DNA of 64,000 bases from Tabrizicola_A sp964393035 (lineage in GTDB: Bacteria > Pseudomonadota > Alphaproteobacteria > Rhodobacterales > Rhodobacteraceae): assembly GCA_964393035.1 (NCBI GenBank), contig CAYMRX010000008.1, forward strand, positions 1 to 64,000, given 5' to 3'. Shown here piece after piece: positions 32,629-41,858 of the stretch (position 1 is its first letter; each line of letters opens with the position of its first letter). The translations under genes were made by a program, and so were the position numbers. The notes under the pieces are model-generated. The model did not search any database and was not told the DNA's origin. It saw nothing but the letters and a program-made list of their open reading frames with translations.

Positions 32629-34145
32629 ACCAGAACCCGCTTCTGAATGTTGTGAACCTGCACAAGACCCTGATCGGGAACCACATCCTGCAAGGCATCG
32701 ATCTGACTGTCGAGCAGGCCGAAATCCATGCATTGATGGGCGGCAATGGCGCAGGGAAATCGACGCTGATCAAGTGCCTTTCCGGCTATTGGTCGGTCGA
32801 CAAGGGAACAATCACGGTCAACGGTGATCCGTTGCAGCCAGGTGCCAAACAAATTGCGTTTGTGCAGCAAGATCTTGGGTTGATCCAATCGCTGAGTGTG
32901 GCGGAAAATATCTCTCTGGGCGTTGGCTATAAGACCGGGGCCTTTGGCAATATCCGTTGGGGCATAATGAATGCAACGGCGGCGGATTTGCTGGCCAGCC
33001 TCGGGCATTCGGGGATTGACCCGCGCGCTGAATTACGAAGCCTAAATCTGGTGCAGCGCACCGCTGTTACCATCGCCCGCGCGACGCAAAGTCTGAAGGA
33101 CGGCGCGAAGCTGTTGGTTCTGGATGAACCCACAGCCGCCTTGCCCAGTACCGAAATCGGCGCCTTGTTTGAAACGCTGGAACGGCTGCGTGCGACGGGG
33201 ATCGGCATGATCTATGTTTCGCATCACCTGTCAGAGGTGTTTCGCCTGTGTGACCGTATTTCTGTTCTGCGCGAAGGCAAGCTGATTGCCACCGAAAACA
33301 CGAAGGAAACTTCAGAGGCGGAAATCGTCGAATTGATGTTGGGCCGTAAACTTCAAAAGACGGTCAAGACATCGGCGCAGAAGGGTCAGCAGACCGCCGC
33401 GCCGGTTCTGTCGCTGACCGGCGTCTGTGGCCAAAAAATTAAAGACATCACCCTGACGATCCGCAAGGGCGAGGTCGTTGGCCTGACCGGTTTGCAAGGA
33501 TCGGGCTGCACCGAATTGGCCGAGATCATCTTTGGCGCGCAAGTCTGCCAGGCCGGTCAGATGATGCTGGACGGCCAGCCCGTTGTCTTTGCCCACCCGG
33601 CCGACGCGGTTGTGGCCGGAATCGGGCTGGTGACCGAAGACCGTCACGGCAATGGCAGTTTTTCCGAGTTAGGCCTTGGCGAAAACATGACTGCAACTGA
33701 CCTGCGCCGGTTTTTCCGCAAAGGCTGGCTGCATGGAACGGCAGAGATAGCGGAGGTTGATGGTCTGGTTGCCGATTTCAACGTGCAGCCGCCGAACGGG
33801 CGGCGGCGGTTTTCGTCTTTCTCGGGCGGCAACCAGCAAAAGGCCATTCTAGCCAAATGGATGCGCCTGAACCCCAAGCTTTTGATTTGTGACCAACCCG
33901 ATATCGGGGTGGATATCGGGTCCAAAAATGCGATTTATGCCGCACTTCGGGATGCTGCGGCCAAGGGGGCGGCTGTGATCGTGATCTCGAACCAGCATGA
34001 CGATCTGGAGGCGATCTGCGACCGGGTTCTGATTATGCGCTCGGGCCGGATCGTGGCTGAACTGTCTGGGGCAGAGGCCATCGAGCACAAGATATCCATT
34101 GCCACCATCGGCACTCAGTCGCCGGTGAAGGAGCTAACCCCATGA
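32625..34145 (+). CDS. Sugar ABC transporter ATP-binding protein with altered C-terminal Walker B
   Basis: A 506-residue double ATPase of the RbsA/XylG type. The N-terminal half is catalytically complete: Walker A GGNGAGKST, signature region LNLVQR (non-canonical) and Walker B LVLDEPTAAL. In the C-terminal half the signature FSGGNQQKAILAKW is normal, but the Walker B reads LLICDQPDIGVDIG: the catalytic Glu is Gln, and the following PTRG is PDIG. The C-terminal Walker A (GLQGSGCTE) is degenerate as usual. The ATG overlaps the stop of the preceding permease and its stop overlaps the next permease. One active ATP site would be enough for transport. Confidence 0.92.
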   Translation: MNQNPLLNVVNLHKTLIGNHILQGIDLTVEQAEIHALMGGNGAGKSTLIKCLSGYWSVDKGTITVNGDPLQPGAKQIAFVQQDLGLIQSLSVAENISLGVGYKTGAFGNIRWGIMNATAADLLASLGHSGIDPRAELRSLNLVQRTAVTIARATQSLKDGAKLLVLDEPTAALPSTEIGALFETLERLRATGIGMIYVSHHLSEVFRLCDRISVLREGKLIATENTKETSEAEIVELMLGRKLQKTVKTSAQKGQQTAAPVLSLTGVCGQKIKDITLTIRKGEVVGLTGLQGSGCTELAEIIFGAQVCQAGQMMLDGQPVVFAHPADAVVAGIGLVTEDRHGNGSFSELGLGENMTATDLRRFFRKGWLHGTAEIAEVDGLVADFNVQPPNGRRRFSSFSGGNQQKAILAKWMRLNPKLLICDQPDIGVDIGSKNAIYAALRDAAAKGAAVIVISNQHDDLEAICDRVLIMRSGRIVAELSGAEAIEHKISIATIGTQSPVKELTP

Positions 34146-35119
34146 CCGGCCTTTCAGTCCCACAGAAAAGAATCGGCTGGATGGTGCAGTTGGCTCCTTA
34201 CGGGATGGTTTTTCTGCTGATTGTTGAATTGGCCTTCTTTTCGATCATGGCGCCGGAAACCTTTGCCACGCGCGCCAGTTTCAACGTTGTCGTCAGCAAT
34301 TCGGCCATTCTGGGGCTGATAGTGCTGGCGCTGCTGGTGCCCTTGATCGCGGGCGAGATTGACGCGTCCTTGCCTGCTGTCCTGACGGTCGCCTCCTTGT
34401 CGGCAGCAGCGCTGATGTCGCATATGGGTTGGCCTTTGCTGCCCGCCGTTCTGGCGTCCATTCTGGTGGCAACCTGTATCGGGCTTTGCAACGGCCTCTT
34501 GGTGGTCAAGTTCCGCGTACCGTCGCTGATCACTACATTGGGAACGTTCACAATCCTGACGGCGGCAATCACCGGGCTTGCAAGTGGCCGCGTCATCGAG
34601 GCTGGGCTTCCCAAGGAAACGCTCAAACTGCTGTCCGAACCCAAACCCCTTGGCCTGCCGCTGGCGCTTTACTATCTGATGATTGTGTCAGTGATCGTTT
34701 GGTATGTCACCGAACACACGCCCCTTGGCCGACAGTGGAAAGCCATCGGCTCATCTGCGCCTGCGGCGCGCATGGCTGGGATCAGGTCGGACAGGTTGAA
34801 ACTGCTTGCCTTTGCCGCAGGTGGCTTTCTGGCGGGCATCGCGGGCACCGTGCAATTGTTCAAGGCGCAACTGGGGTCGCCCAACGTTGGCCCTGATCTT
34901 TTGTTCCCCGGCCTGACGGCGGCATTTCTTAGTGCCGCCGCATTCAGGTTGGGCAACTACAATGTCCGTGGCGCAATCCTGTCGATCGCGGTGATCCAGT
35001 TTGGCATCACGGGCCTGATCCTGATCGGCGCACCCTACTGGATGGACCAGATTTTCACCGGCAGTGCGCTAATCCTTTCTCTGGCGATTGTTCGGGTCAT
35101 GCGCCGATCAAGCCAGTAA
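34142..35119 (+). CDS. Sugar ABC transporter permease (RbsC type) 2
   Basis: A 325-residue BPD_transp_2 permease, homologous to the one at 31660: PLIAGEIDASLPAVLTVA aligns with the matching motif there, and AARMAGIRSDRLKLLAFAAGGF with its coupling region. About nine membrane segments. Start overlaps the ATPase stop (ATGA). It is followed at 60 bases by the second SGNH hydrolase. Confidence 0.9.
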   Translation: MTGLSVPQKRIGWMVQLAPYGMVFLLIVELAFFSIMAPETFATRASFNVVVSNSAILGLIVLALLVPLIAGEIDASLPAVLTVASLSAAALMSHMGWPLLPAVLASILVATCIGLCNGLLVVKFRVPSLITTLGTFTILTAAITGLASGRVIEAGLPKETLKLLSEPKPLGLPLALYYLMIVSVIVWYVTEHTPLGRQWKAIGSSAPAARMAGIRSDRLKLLAFAAGGFLAGIAGTVQLFKAQLGSPNVGPDLLFPGLTAAFLSAAAFRLGNYNVRGAILSIAVIQFGITGLILIGAPYWMDQIFTGSALILSLAIVRVMRRSSQ

Positions 35120-35178
35120 ACGGCCGCCAGCGGGCGGCTGAAACACACCAAATGTTATACGAAAAAAGGAGGACTAGG

Positions 35179-35838
35179 ATGACTGACAAGAAACGCGTGA
35201 TGTGCTTTGGCGATTCACTAACCTGGGGTTGGGTGCCCACTTTGGCAGGCGCGCCGACCACCCGCTACCCGTTTGCCGAACGCTGGACTGGCGTTATGGC
35301 CGCTGCCCTTGGTGACGGGTATGAGGTGCTGGAAGAAGGGCTTTCGGCCCGGACGACCAATCTGGATGACCAGACTGATCCACGCCTGAACGGTGCCAAT
35401 CATCTTCCCGCCGCCCTTGCCAGCCATTTCCCGCTGGATCTGGTCGTCGTAATGCTGGGTACCAATGACACCAAGGCCGTCTTCCGCCGCACACCGTTTG
35501 AAATTGCCAACGGCCTGTCCAAGCTGTTGATCCAGATCCTGACCTCGGCCGGCGGCGTGGGTACGGTTTACGGCGCGCCCAAGGTACTGGTGATCTGTCC
35601 GCCCCCTCTGGCCGAGATGCCGCATGAATGGCTCCAGGGCGTTTTCGAAGGTGGGCGCGAAAAGACCTTGGCGATGCCAAAACAATATGGTGCGCTGTGT
35701 TCGTTCTTCGGCATCGAGATGCTGGACGCGGGCCAGATCATGTCCACCAACGGCTGCGATGGGATTCACTTTACCGCCGAAGACAACAAGATTCTTGGTG
35801 CCGCTGTCGCTCGCAAAGTTAAGGGCTTGCTAGCCTGA
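35179..35838 (+). CDS. SGNH/GDSL hydrolase 2
   Basis: A 219-residue cytoplasmic SGNH esterase, homologous to that at 29629. Block I CFGDSLTWG holds Ser13; EEGLSARTT, MLGTNDTKAVF and GCDGIHFTAEDN complete blocks II, III and V. The start at 35179 has a very strong Shine-Dalgarno (GGAGGA), so high expression is likely. It closes the importer operon. With the divergent paralogue, two related esterases frame one importer, which suggests stepwise removal of two acyl groups or two related acylated substrates. Confidence 0.88.
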   Translation: MTDKKRVMCFGDSLTWGWVPTLAGAPTTRYPFAERWTGVMAAALGDGYEVLEEGLSARTTNLDDQTDPRLNGANHLPAALASHFPLDLVVVMLGTNDTKAVFRRTPFEIANGLSKLLIQILTSAGGVGTVYGAPKVLVICPPPLAEMPHEWLQGVFEGGREKTLAMPKQYGALCSFFGIEMLDAGQIMSTNGCDGIHFTAEDNKILGAAVARKVKGLLA

Positions 35839-36074
35839 CAATTTTGGTCGGTTTACACAAAACGACCCTTCAACGATCGTCGGTCAAATGGCGCATCGAT
35901 ATACCGCACCTGTTCCTCCCAGCACGTGCGGCATGGTCCGGGATCAACCTTCGTTGATCTCGGGCCATTCATTTGCTCGCAGTCTCCAAGACCGGATGCG
36001 CGTCTCAACGCGTGCTTTGTAATGGTGGCTCGAATATGAGGTGTCGCGTTGCCTTTAAAGGTGAGATGACGAAT

Positions 36075-37622
36075 GAGACCGTTCAACTACCTGGGGTCAT
36101 GCGGCACGCTGAAAGAGCGGTAAAGGCACGAATGGCGAAATGATAGTCTGCCTTGGTAGAACGGGCGGCCGGTAGGCGAGACGTTCCGCAAGATCGCAAT
36201 TGGCAAGGGCCACGCGAACTTGAAGGAGCAGGTTTGCCCCGCGTTCCGACCAACGCATCTGCTGCTTTTTGACCATTCGCCTTGCGACCAAATTGTTGAC
36301 GTTCGCTTCAGCGGCCGTGGAGGCGATCCGCCTCCCTTCGCGATATCTCGCACCATAGTTGGTGATGGAACCGCGGTTTTGCTCAATGTAGATGCGCAGG
36401 TTCAACAGACCGCCTCGTAGCGGGGCGATCGCGGAGCTGCCCTGTTCATCTGCCTTCAAGTCTTGAAACAGGCGACCGATCAGGTCAATTGCCCTGTCTG
36501 TTTGACCATTCCAAAGACGCCACCTCACCGCTGCTATGTCTTCCAAAAGCTCTTCCCGCTCGTTCGGCGGCAGCCGCCGCGCCAACCACGCGGCAGTCTG
36601 CTCGATGGGGCGCAGCTTCATAGCAATGTGAAACCAGTCGAGGATGTGCGTCGCCGGCTGCGGGAGAGCGGATTTCAAGCGCTTCAAACAGTCCTCACCG
36701 TCAGAAATCACGGTGATATCGCCCTTGCCTTCGTATCCGAGACGTTTGAGGGCAAGCAGCCCTTCTGCCCTCATTCTCCGTCGCGATGTACCTGAAAAGG
36801 CGAACAGAACTCCTCGGTCGGATCCGACCCCGCCACGACTTGCATGGCAGATGACCGCTTCGAAACTTCGCGTCTCACGGCCGCGGATCTGCGGGATGTG
36901 TGCAGTATCGATGCTAAGGACAAATTCCCGTTCTGGGTCTTGAGGCAGCGGCAGCTCGCATTGACGACGTTCCTGCGTGTCGACTTTTTCAAAGAACATG
37001 CGCTGTTCTTCTTTTTCTTCCAGTCGCTTACCTACTGCCAAGGTGCGATGTCGCAGGGTCGTGTGCCGAGTTGGTGTCTGCCCCGGCAGGAATTCGGCCA
37101 GAACTTCCGCCGCTGCCCGGTAGGGCATAAGTGCGCCAAGCTTAGCAGTAAGCGTCATCAGTTCTGCAGTTGCACGGTCAGGGCAGAGCTCGGAGACCGG
37201 GGTAATTGTGAAATCAACACCGGGCATGCAGCGGCGGCAGGGGTATAACCGCGGGCTCTCCACGGTGACAGCGCCGTAAACTGTCTGGATCGTTCTGGTC
37301 GAATAGTCCTTGATCGGCCGCTTTCCGCCACATCCCTGGCAATGACGTCGGAACAGAACATAGAGGGCACACTGCTGCTCGATGATGTGCCGTTGAAGCG
37401 AGGCCATGATGGTCTTGCCATCGTCAATCGACAGGCCGACGCTACCGTCGATCAGATTGTCAAAGTTCTTCTCGATCTCGAACTCGAACCGGCGACCTCG
37501 CGTGATTTCGTCCGAACCCTCAATACTGATTTTCCAGCGCATCCTGCCTCTCCTCTGCCAAGAATGGCAGAGAGTAGAGCCCGCTTCGGCAAACAATGCA
37601 CCCCAGGGAATTGAACGGTCTC
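36075..37622 (-). mobile_element. ISKra4-family insertion sequence (about 1.55 kb)
   Basis: The element is bounded by inverted repeats. The left end reads GAGACCGTTCAACTACCTGG and the complement of the right end reads GAGACCGTTCAATTCCCTGG, with two mismatches in the first 23 bases. A single transposase fills it. Length fits the ISKra4 family. The repeat overlaps the transposase stop codon. No target-site duplication is obvious (flanks ACGAAT and CCAGCG). It sits between two unrelated importer cassettes. Confidence 0.85.
36097..37542 (-). CDS. ISKra4-family transposase
   Basis: A 481-residue DDE transposase. The N-terminal zinc-binding region has CQGCGGKRPIKDYSTRTI and LYPCRRC. The catalytic domain has the first Asp in VLSIDTAHIPQIRG, the second in VISDGEDCLKRLKSALP, the family hallmark HILDWFHIAMKL, and the Glu in STAAEANVNNLV near the C-terminus. 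All are present, so the element may be active. ATG 37542 has GGAGAGG upstream; the upstream extension of the frame crosses the right terminal repeat and is not coding. No frameshift is seen. Confidence 0.9.
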   Translation of the reverse strand: MRWKISIEGSDEITRGRRFEFEIEKNFDNLIDGSVGLSIDDGKTIMASLQRHIIEQQCALYVLFRRHCQGCGGKRPIKDYSTRTIQTVYGAVTVESPRLYPCRRCMPGVDFTITPVSELCPDRATAELMTLTAKLGALMPYRAAAEVLAEFLPGQTPTRHTTLRHRTLAVGKRLEEKEEQRMFFEKVDTQERRQCELPLPQDPEREFVLSIDTAHIPQIRGRETRSFEAVICHASRGGVGSDRGVLFAFSGTSRRRMRAEGLLALKRLGYEGKGDITVISDGEDCLKRLKSALPQPATHILDWFHIAMKLRPIEQTAAWLARRLPPNEREELLEDIAAVRWRLWNGQTDRAIDLIGRLFQDLKADEQGSSAIAPLRGGLLNLRIYIEQNRGSITNYGARYREGRRIASTAAEANVNNLVARRMVKKQQMRWSERGANLLLQVRVALANCDLAERLAYRPPVLPRQTIISPFVPLPLFQRAA

Positions 37623-37751
37623 CCAGCGCGCGCCGTCTCGGATTTAAGAACAACGCGACAGTGGGTTGTTCATCCTGCGGAGTCCTCGGCTGGAGTTTGG
37701 CGATTGCAGCCTAACCCCGCTTCGGGTGAACAACCTCCTGAGAACTCACAC

Positions 37752-38819
37752 CTAGCGGATACGCTGACCCGACTTGTCAAAAACCATGATCTGCGCCGGA
37801 TCGAACCGCGCCTCGATCCGTTGACCGGGTTGCAGACCGCGCCCGTCCTCGGTGGCCAGTGTCAGCATCTGCCCCCCCGATTGCCGCGCATAGGCGAAAC
37901 TTTCATTGCCCAGATGTTCGACAATCTCGATGGTCAACTCCAGCCCCGCCGCGCCGCCGCGTTTGAAGGCTTCGGGGCGGATACCCACCGTCACTTCGCT
38001 GCCCTGCGCAGGCGGATTGGCCAGATGGCACAGCGGGATCGACTGATTGCCAAACTCTGGCAAGCGCACCCGGTCCTGTTCCACCACTCCGGCCAGAAAG
38101 TTCATCTTGGGGCTGCCGATGAACCCCGCGACAAACAGATTGTTCGGATCATCATAGAGCGTCAGCGGCGCGCCGACCTGTTCCACAACGCCCGCCCGCA
38201 TGACCACGATCTTGTCGGCCAAAGTCATCGCCTCGACCTGATCATGGGTGACGTAGATGATCGTCGTGGCCAGTTCCTTGTGCAGACGCGCCACTTCGAT
38301 CCGCATATGCACGCGCAATTCGGCGTCCAGATTGGACAGCGGTTCGTCAAACAGGAACACATCGGGCTGGCGCACGATGGCCCGCCCGATGGCCACGCGC
38401 TGCCGCTGACCGCCCGACAGATCCTTGGGGCGGCGGTCCAGGAGCGGCCCCAGTTCCAGAATCCGCGCGGCCTCATTCACCGCACGCGCGATTTCATCCT
38501 TGGGCTTTTTGGCAAACCGCAGCGCAAAGCCCATGTTTTCGCGCACCGTCATATGGGGGTAAAGCGCATAGCTTTGGAACACCATGGCAATGCCACGCTG
38601 CGCCGGGTCGACGTCATTCATCCGATTGTCACCGATGAACAGATCGCCGCCAGAGATTTCCTCCAGCCCCGCAATCATCCGCAGCAAGGTGGATTTGCCG
38701 CAACCCGAAGGCCCGACAAAGACCACGAATTCGCCGGGCGAGATGTCCAGGTCGACGCCCTTGATCACCTCGGCAGCGCCATAGGATTTCCGCACATTGC
38801 GCAGTTTCAACCCGGTCAT
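37752..38819 (-). CDS. Carbohydrate ABC transporter ATP-binding protein (MalK/UgpC type)
   Basis: A 355-residue CUT1-type ATPase. Walker A is GPSGCGKST, the signature LSGGQRQRVAIGRAI, Walker B VFLFDEPLSNLDAEL, and the switch His in YVTHDQVEAMTLADK. A C-terminal OB-type regulatory domain starts around residue 235 and ends near VFDKSGQRIR. It ends the LacI-controlled operon, 9 bases after the beta-galactosidase stop, and powers the two permeases at 41040-42739. Confidence 0.93.
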   Translation of the reverse strand: MTGLKLRNVRKSYGAAEVIKGVDLDISPGEFVVFVGPSGCGKSTLLRMIAGLEEISGGDLFIGDNRMNDVDPAQRGIAMVFQSYALYPHMTVRENMGFALRFAKKPKDEIARAVNEAARILELGPLLDRRPKDLSGGQRQRVAIGRAIVRQPDVFLFDEPLSNLDAELRVHMRIEVARLHKELATTIIYVTHDQVEAMTLADKIVVMRAGVVEQVGAPLTLYDDPNNLFVAGFIGSPKMNFLAGVVEQDRVRLPEFGNQSIPLCHLANPPAQGSEVTVGIRPEAFKRGGAAGLELTIEIVEHLGNESFAYARQSGGQMLTLATEDGRGLQPGQRIEARFDPAQIMVFDKSGQRIR

Positions 38820-38828
38820 GCGATCCCC

Positions 38829-41027
38829 CTATTCGGCTGTCAGATGGATGGTCGTGGCATCCAGACGGTCACAGTGAACGCGCAGCTCTATCGGCCCCGC
38901 GCCCGTCGCCTGCACCCATAACCCGGTCGATCCTGCGCGCAGCGGCACCAGGGATGGCCCCAGCAGACGCGCGTTGCCCGACACGGTGATGGTCACGGGT
39001 TCAGGATAGAATGGCAGCTTGTGTCCAGCTTGATCCAGCATCCGCACCATCACCCGCACCGCATCATTGGCCCCGATCCGGTCCGCATCGGGCACCACTT
39101 GCAGCGTGGTGGGCACCGCATCGCAAACAAACTGCGTTTGCGCCACCTGCTTGCCGTCAACGAAGCCCTTGATCGTCGCAGGCTCCCAGGTCATGCCCCA
39201 GTGGCCCAGTTCTTCCTTGGTGAAATTGGTCTGATCCACGATCACCGGCGCATAGGGCAGATGCGGGAAACGGGCGCGGGCGGTGGCAATCCGCTTGGGC
39301 GCGAATTTGCCATAGGTCAGCTCGATCTCGTCGCAGTTGGTCAGCACGATCAACGGCAGCACACCGCCGATGTTGCGTTCACCACGCGCCCAGAAGGTCA
39401 CGGGCGTCAGCACAACACCTTCGGCTGGATCGCCTTGGCTGGCATAGACCGAAGCCACGAATTTCGGCTCACGGAACATATCCATCACACCATGGTGGCA
39501 CAGACGGTCGCCCGAGCCGAAATCCTTGTGGGTGTTGTAATCAAACGCGCACCAGCCGATGGCCCCGGCGATCTGCGGATCGCCATACATGGCGTTCAAA
39601 ACCTCTAGATGGCGCAGCACATGTTCGGCCTGCCGCTGTTCCTGATCATGGCTTTTGGTCGGGTACATATGGCCGCCAAATTCGGTGATCATATAGGGCA
39701 CCACGCGGTCCAGCCCGGTGACCTCTTGCTGCGGGCGCAGCGGCGTGCGCGGACGGTTGCCGCCCTGCTCTTCATTGCCAAGGATGAAGTCGTTCATCGT
39801 GTAGACGTCTTCCAGCAGCTCACTTTCGCTGATGTAACGCACTCCACCGGTGGGCCGCGTCGCATCCAGCGACCGCGCCACGCGGTTGGTTTCGGCATAG
39901 AAGTCATGGTCGTCCTGCGACTCGTTGATCCGCACGCCCCAGATGAAGATCGACGGATGGTTCCAGTCACGCCGGATCATCCGGCGGACGTTTTCCACCG
40001 ATTCCGCTTTCCACTTGGCGCCGCCAATATGCTGCCAGCCGGGGATTTCCTCAAACACCAGCAGGCCGATTTCATCGCAGCGATCCAGAAAATAGCTGGA
40101 CTGCGGATAATGCGAGGTGCGCACCGTGTTCAGCCGCAGTTCGTGTTTCAGAATCTCCGCATCGCGTTCCTGCGCCGCCTTGCCCAAAGCATATCCGACA
40201 TAGGGAAAGGATTGATGCCGATTCAGCCCGCGCAATTTCAACGGCTTGCCGTTCAGCGCAAAGCCTTCGGCGGTGAAGGCCACATGGCGGAAGCCAAACC
40301 GGGTTGAGGTGGCATCATCGCCCTGCGGCGTCTGCAGCGACAGTTCCAGATGATAAAGCGCCGGGGTTTTCAGATCCCACAGCGCGATGTCCGAAAGCCC
40401 GTCCATCGCCAACCGCAGGCTGTCGCCCGTCACCGTAGCACTTGTGCTGGCCAAGGCCGCACCCGCCGCGTCGCGCAGGGTGGCGGTCAACGTGCCTGAC
40501 AGTGCCAGCCCCTGCGGATTGTCCAACGCCACATCCACCGTCACCGACTTCTGCGCCGCCAGCACATCCGGGGTTTCGATCTTGTGCAGCCCGATGGACA
40601 CCGGGGCCTTCACGGTCAGCCATGCCTCGCGGTAGAGGCCGGCATAGGTCAGGTAATCAATCACCCCGCCAAAGGGCGGAATATCGGAGTTCTCGCTGCC
40701 GTCGATTTCCACCGTCACCGTGTTGTCACCGGGCTGCAACCGCCCGGTCAGACGCGCCTCGAACGGGGTGTAGCCATCGGCATGGGTGATCAGTTCGACC
40801 CCGTTCAGCGACACCATGGCATTGGCCATCGCCCCGTCAAAACGCAACGACACTTCCTTGCCCGCCCAACCCGGATCGGCGGCAAAGGTCTTTTGATAGC
40901 TGAAGCGGCGCTGATAGGACTTTTCGTCAAAATACGAAAACGGCAGGTCCACGGCGTTGTGCGGCAGCCGCACGGTGTCGCGGCCTTCAAACAGCCAGTT
41001 GTCATTGAAGTCAGTGCGCAGACGCAT
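38829..41027 (-). CDS. Glycoside hydrolase family 2, beta-galactosidase-type
   Basis: A 732-residue cytoplasmic GH2 enzyme with no signal peptide. The order is: sugar-binding jelly-roll (about residues 1-150, RLPHNAVDLPFSYFDEKSYQ), immunoglobulin-like domain (to about 260), TIM barrel with GLNRHQSFPYVG and NTVRTSHYPQS, then a C-terminal domain. The acid/base Glu369 is in WGVRINES and the nucleophile Glu449 in MITEFGGH. It would cleave terminal beta-galactosides or a related beta-glycoside (glucuronide, fucoside). At 732 residues it is the shorter type, lacking the LacZ C-terminal extension. It lies within the importer operon, so the substrate is imported intact and hydrolysed inside. Confidence 0.9.
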   Translation of the reverse strand: MRLRTDFNDNWLFEGRDTVRLPHNAVDLPFSYFDEKSYQRRFSYQKTFAADPGWAGKEVSLRFDGAMANAMVSLNGVELITHADGYTPFEARLTGRLQPGDNTVTVEIDGSENSDIPPFGGVIDYLTYAGLYREAWLTVKAPVSIGLHKIETPDVLAAQKSVTVDVALDNPQGLALSGTLTATLRDAAGAALASTSATVTGDSLRLAMDGLSDIALWDLKTPALYHLELSLQTPQGDDATSTRFGFRHVAFTAEGFALNGKPLKLRGLNRHQSFPYVGYALGKAAQERDAEILKHELRLNTVRTSHYPQSSYFLDRCDEIGLLVFEEIPGWQHIGGAKWKAESVENVRRMIRRDWNHPSIFIWGVRINESQDDHDFYAETNRVARSLDATRPTGGVRYISESELLEDVYTMNDFILGNEEQGGNRPRTPLRPQQEVTGLDRVVPYMITEFGGHMYPTKSHDQEQRQAEHVLRHLEVLNAMYGDPQIAGAIGWCAFDYNTHKDFGSGDRLCHHGVMDMFREPKFVASVYASQGDPAEGVVLTPVTFWARGERNIGGVLPLIVLTNCDEIELTYGKFAPKRIATARARFPHLPYAPVIVDQTNFTKEELGHWGMTWEPATIKGFVDGKQVAQTQFVCDAVPTTLQVVPDADRIGANDAVRVMVRMLDQAGHKLPFYPEPVTITVSGNARLLGPSLVPLRAGSTGLWVQATGAGPIELRVHCDRLDATTIHLTAE

Positions 41028-41039
41028 GTTGGATCAACC

Positions 41040-41858
41040 TTATTTGACAGAACCTGTCAGCCCTTCGACAAAGCGACGCTGAAGCAGGAAGAAAACGATG
41101 ATGGTGGGCAGGGTCGCCAGAACAGTGGCCACCATGACAACGCCGTAATCCGGGTAGTAGGACGAGGCGAGCGATGAGACGACCAAAGTAAGCGTCTTGT
41201 TTTCATTGGTTTGCAGCACGATCAGCGGCCACAGGTAATTGTTCCAGTTCGCCATGAAGACGATGATGATGGCGGCGGCATAGGTGGACCTCATCACCGG
41301 AAGGTAGATGTACAGGAAGATCTGCCATTCCTTCAGCCCGTCGATCTTGGCCGCATCGCGCAACTCATGCGGAAAGGCTTTGGTGGCTTGGCGGAAGTAG
41401 AAGATGATGAACACCGACGCGATGCTGGGCAGCAGAATGGCGGTGAAGGTGTTGATCAGCGTCAGCTTGGCCATCATCACGAACAGCGGCACCATGATCG
41501 CTGCAAACGGGATCGACAGCGTCAACAACAGCACCGCAAACACCCTCTCGCGGGTTTTCGAGGGAAACATCTCAAAAGCATAACCCGCCAGCGAGGAAAT
41601 CGCCAAGGTCAGGACGGTGCCGACGATCGCCAGAAACGTCGAGTTCCAGAACACCTGCACCATATCCACCTGCGCAAACAGGTTGGTGATGTTGTCAAAC
41701 AGGGCGCTGCCAAAGGTGATCTTGCCCTTGATGATGTCAGGGGCGGTGTTGGTGGTGCCGACCAGCATCCAGAAAAAAGGAAAGATCGACACGAAAGCCG
41801 CCAGTGACAGCCCTGCGTATACCAGCCCGGACCGGGCCTGTGCAAAAACCCGGCTCAT
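41040..41858 (-). CDS. Carbohydrate ABC permease 2 (MalG/UgpE type)
   Basis: A 272-residue CUT1 permease with six hydrophobic spans. The family EAA loop is ELRDAAKIDGLKEWQIFLYI, and the N-terminal FPFFWMLVGTTN segment is typical of MalG-like proteins. It overlaps the first permease gene by 4 bases (ATGA) and is followed 12 bases later by the GH2 gene. Confidence 0.93.
   Translation of the reverse strand: MSRVFAQARSGLVYAGLSLAAFVSIFPFFWMLVGTTNTAPDIIKGKITFGSALFDNITNLFAQVDMVQVFWNSTFLAIVGTVLTLAISSLAGYAFEMFPSKTRERVFAVLLLTLSIPFAAIMVPLFVMMAKLTLINTFTAILLPSIASVFIIFYFRQATKAFPHELRDAAKIDGLKEWQIFLYIYLPVMRSTYAAAIIIVFMANWNNYLWPLIVLQTNENKTLTLVVSSLASSYYPDYGVVMVATVLATLPTIIVFFLLQRRFVEGLTGSVK

Noticed and set aside
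35853..36086. 77-codon minus-strand frame between SGNH hydrolase 2 and the insertion sequence
   Set aside because: No ribosome-binding site or family match; it runs into the IS terminal repeat. It could be old transposase debris, but this cannot be shown.
37596..38921. 441-codon plus-strand frame over the MalK-type ATPase
   Set aside because: Antisense shadow of a complete ABC ATPase; His/Gln/Arg-rich composition typical of such frames.
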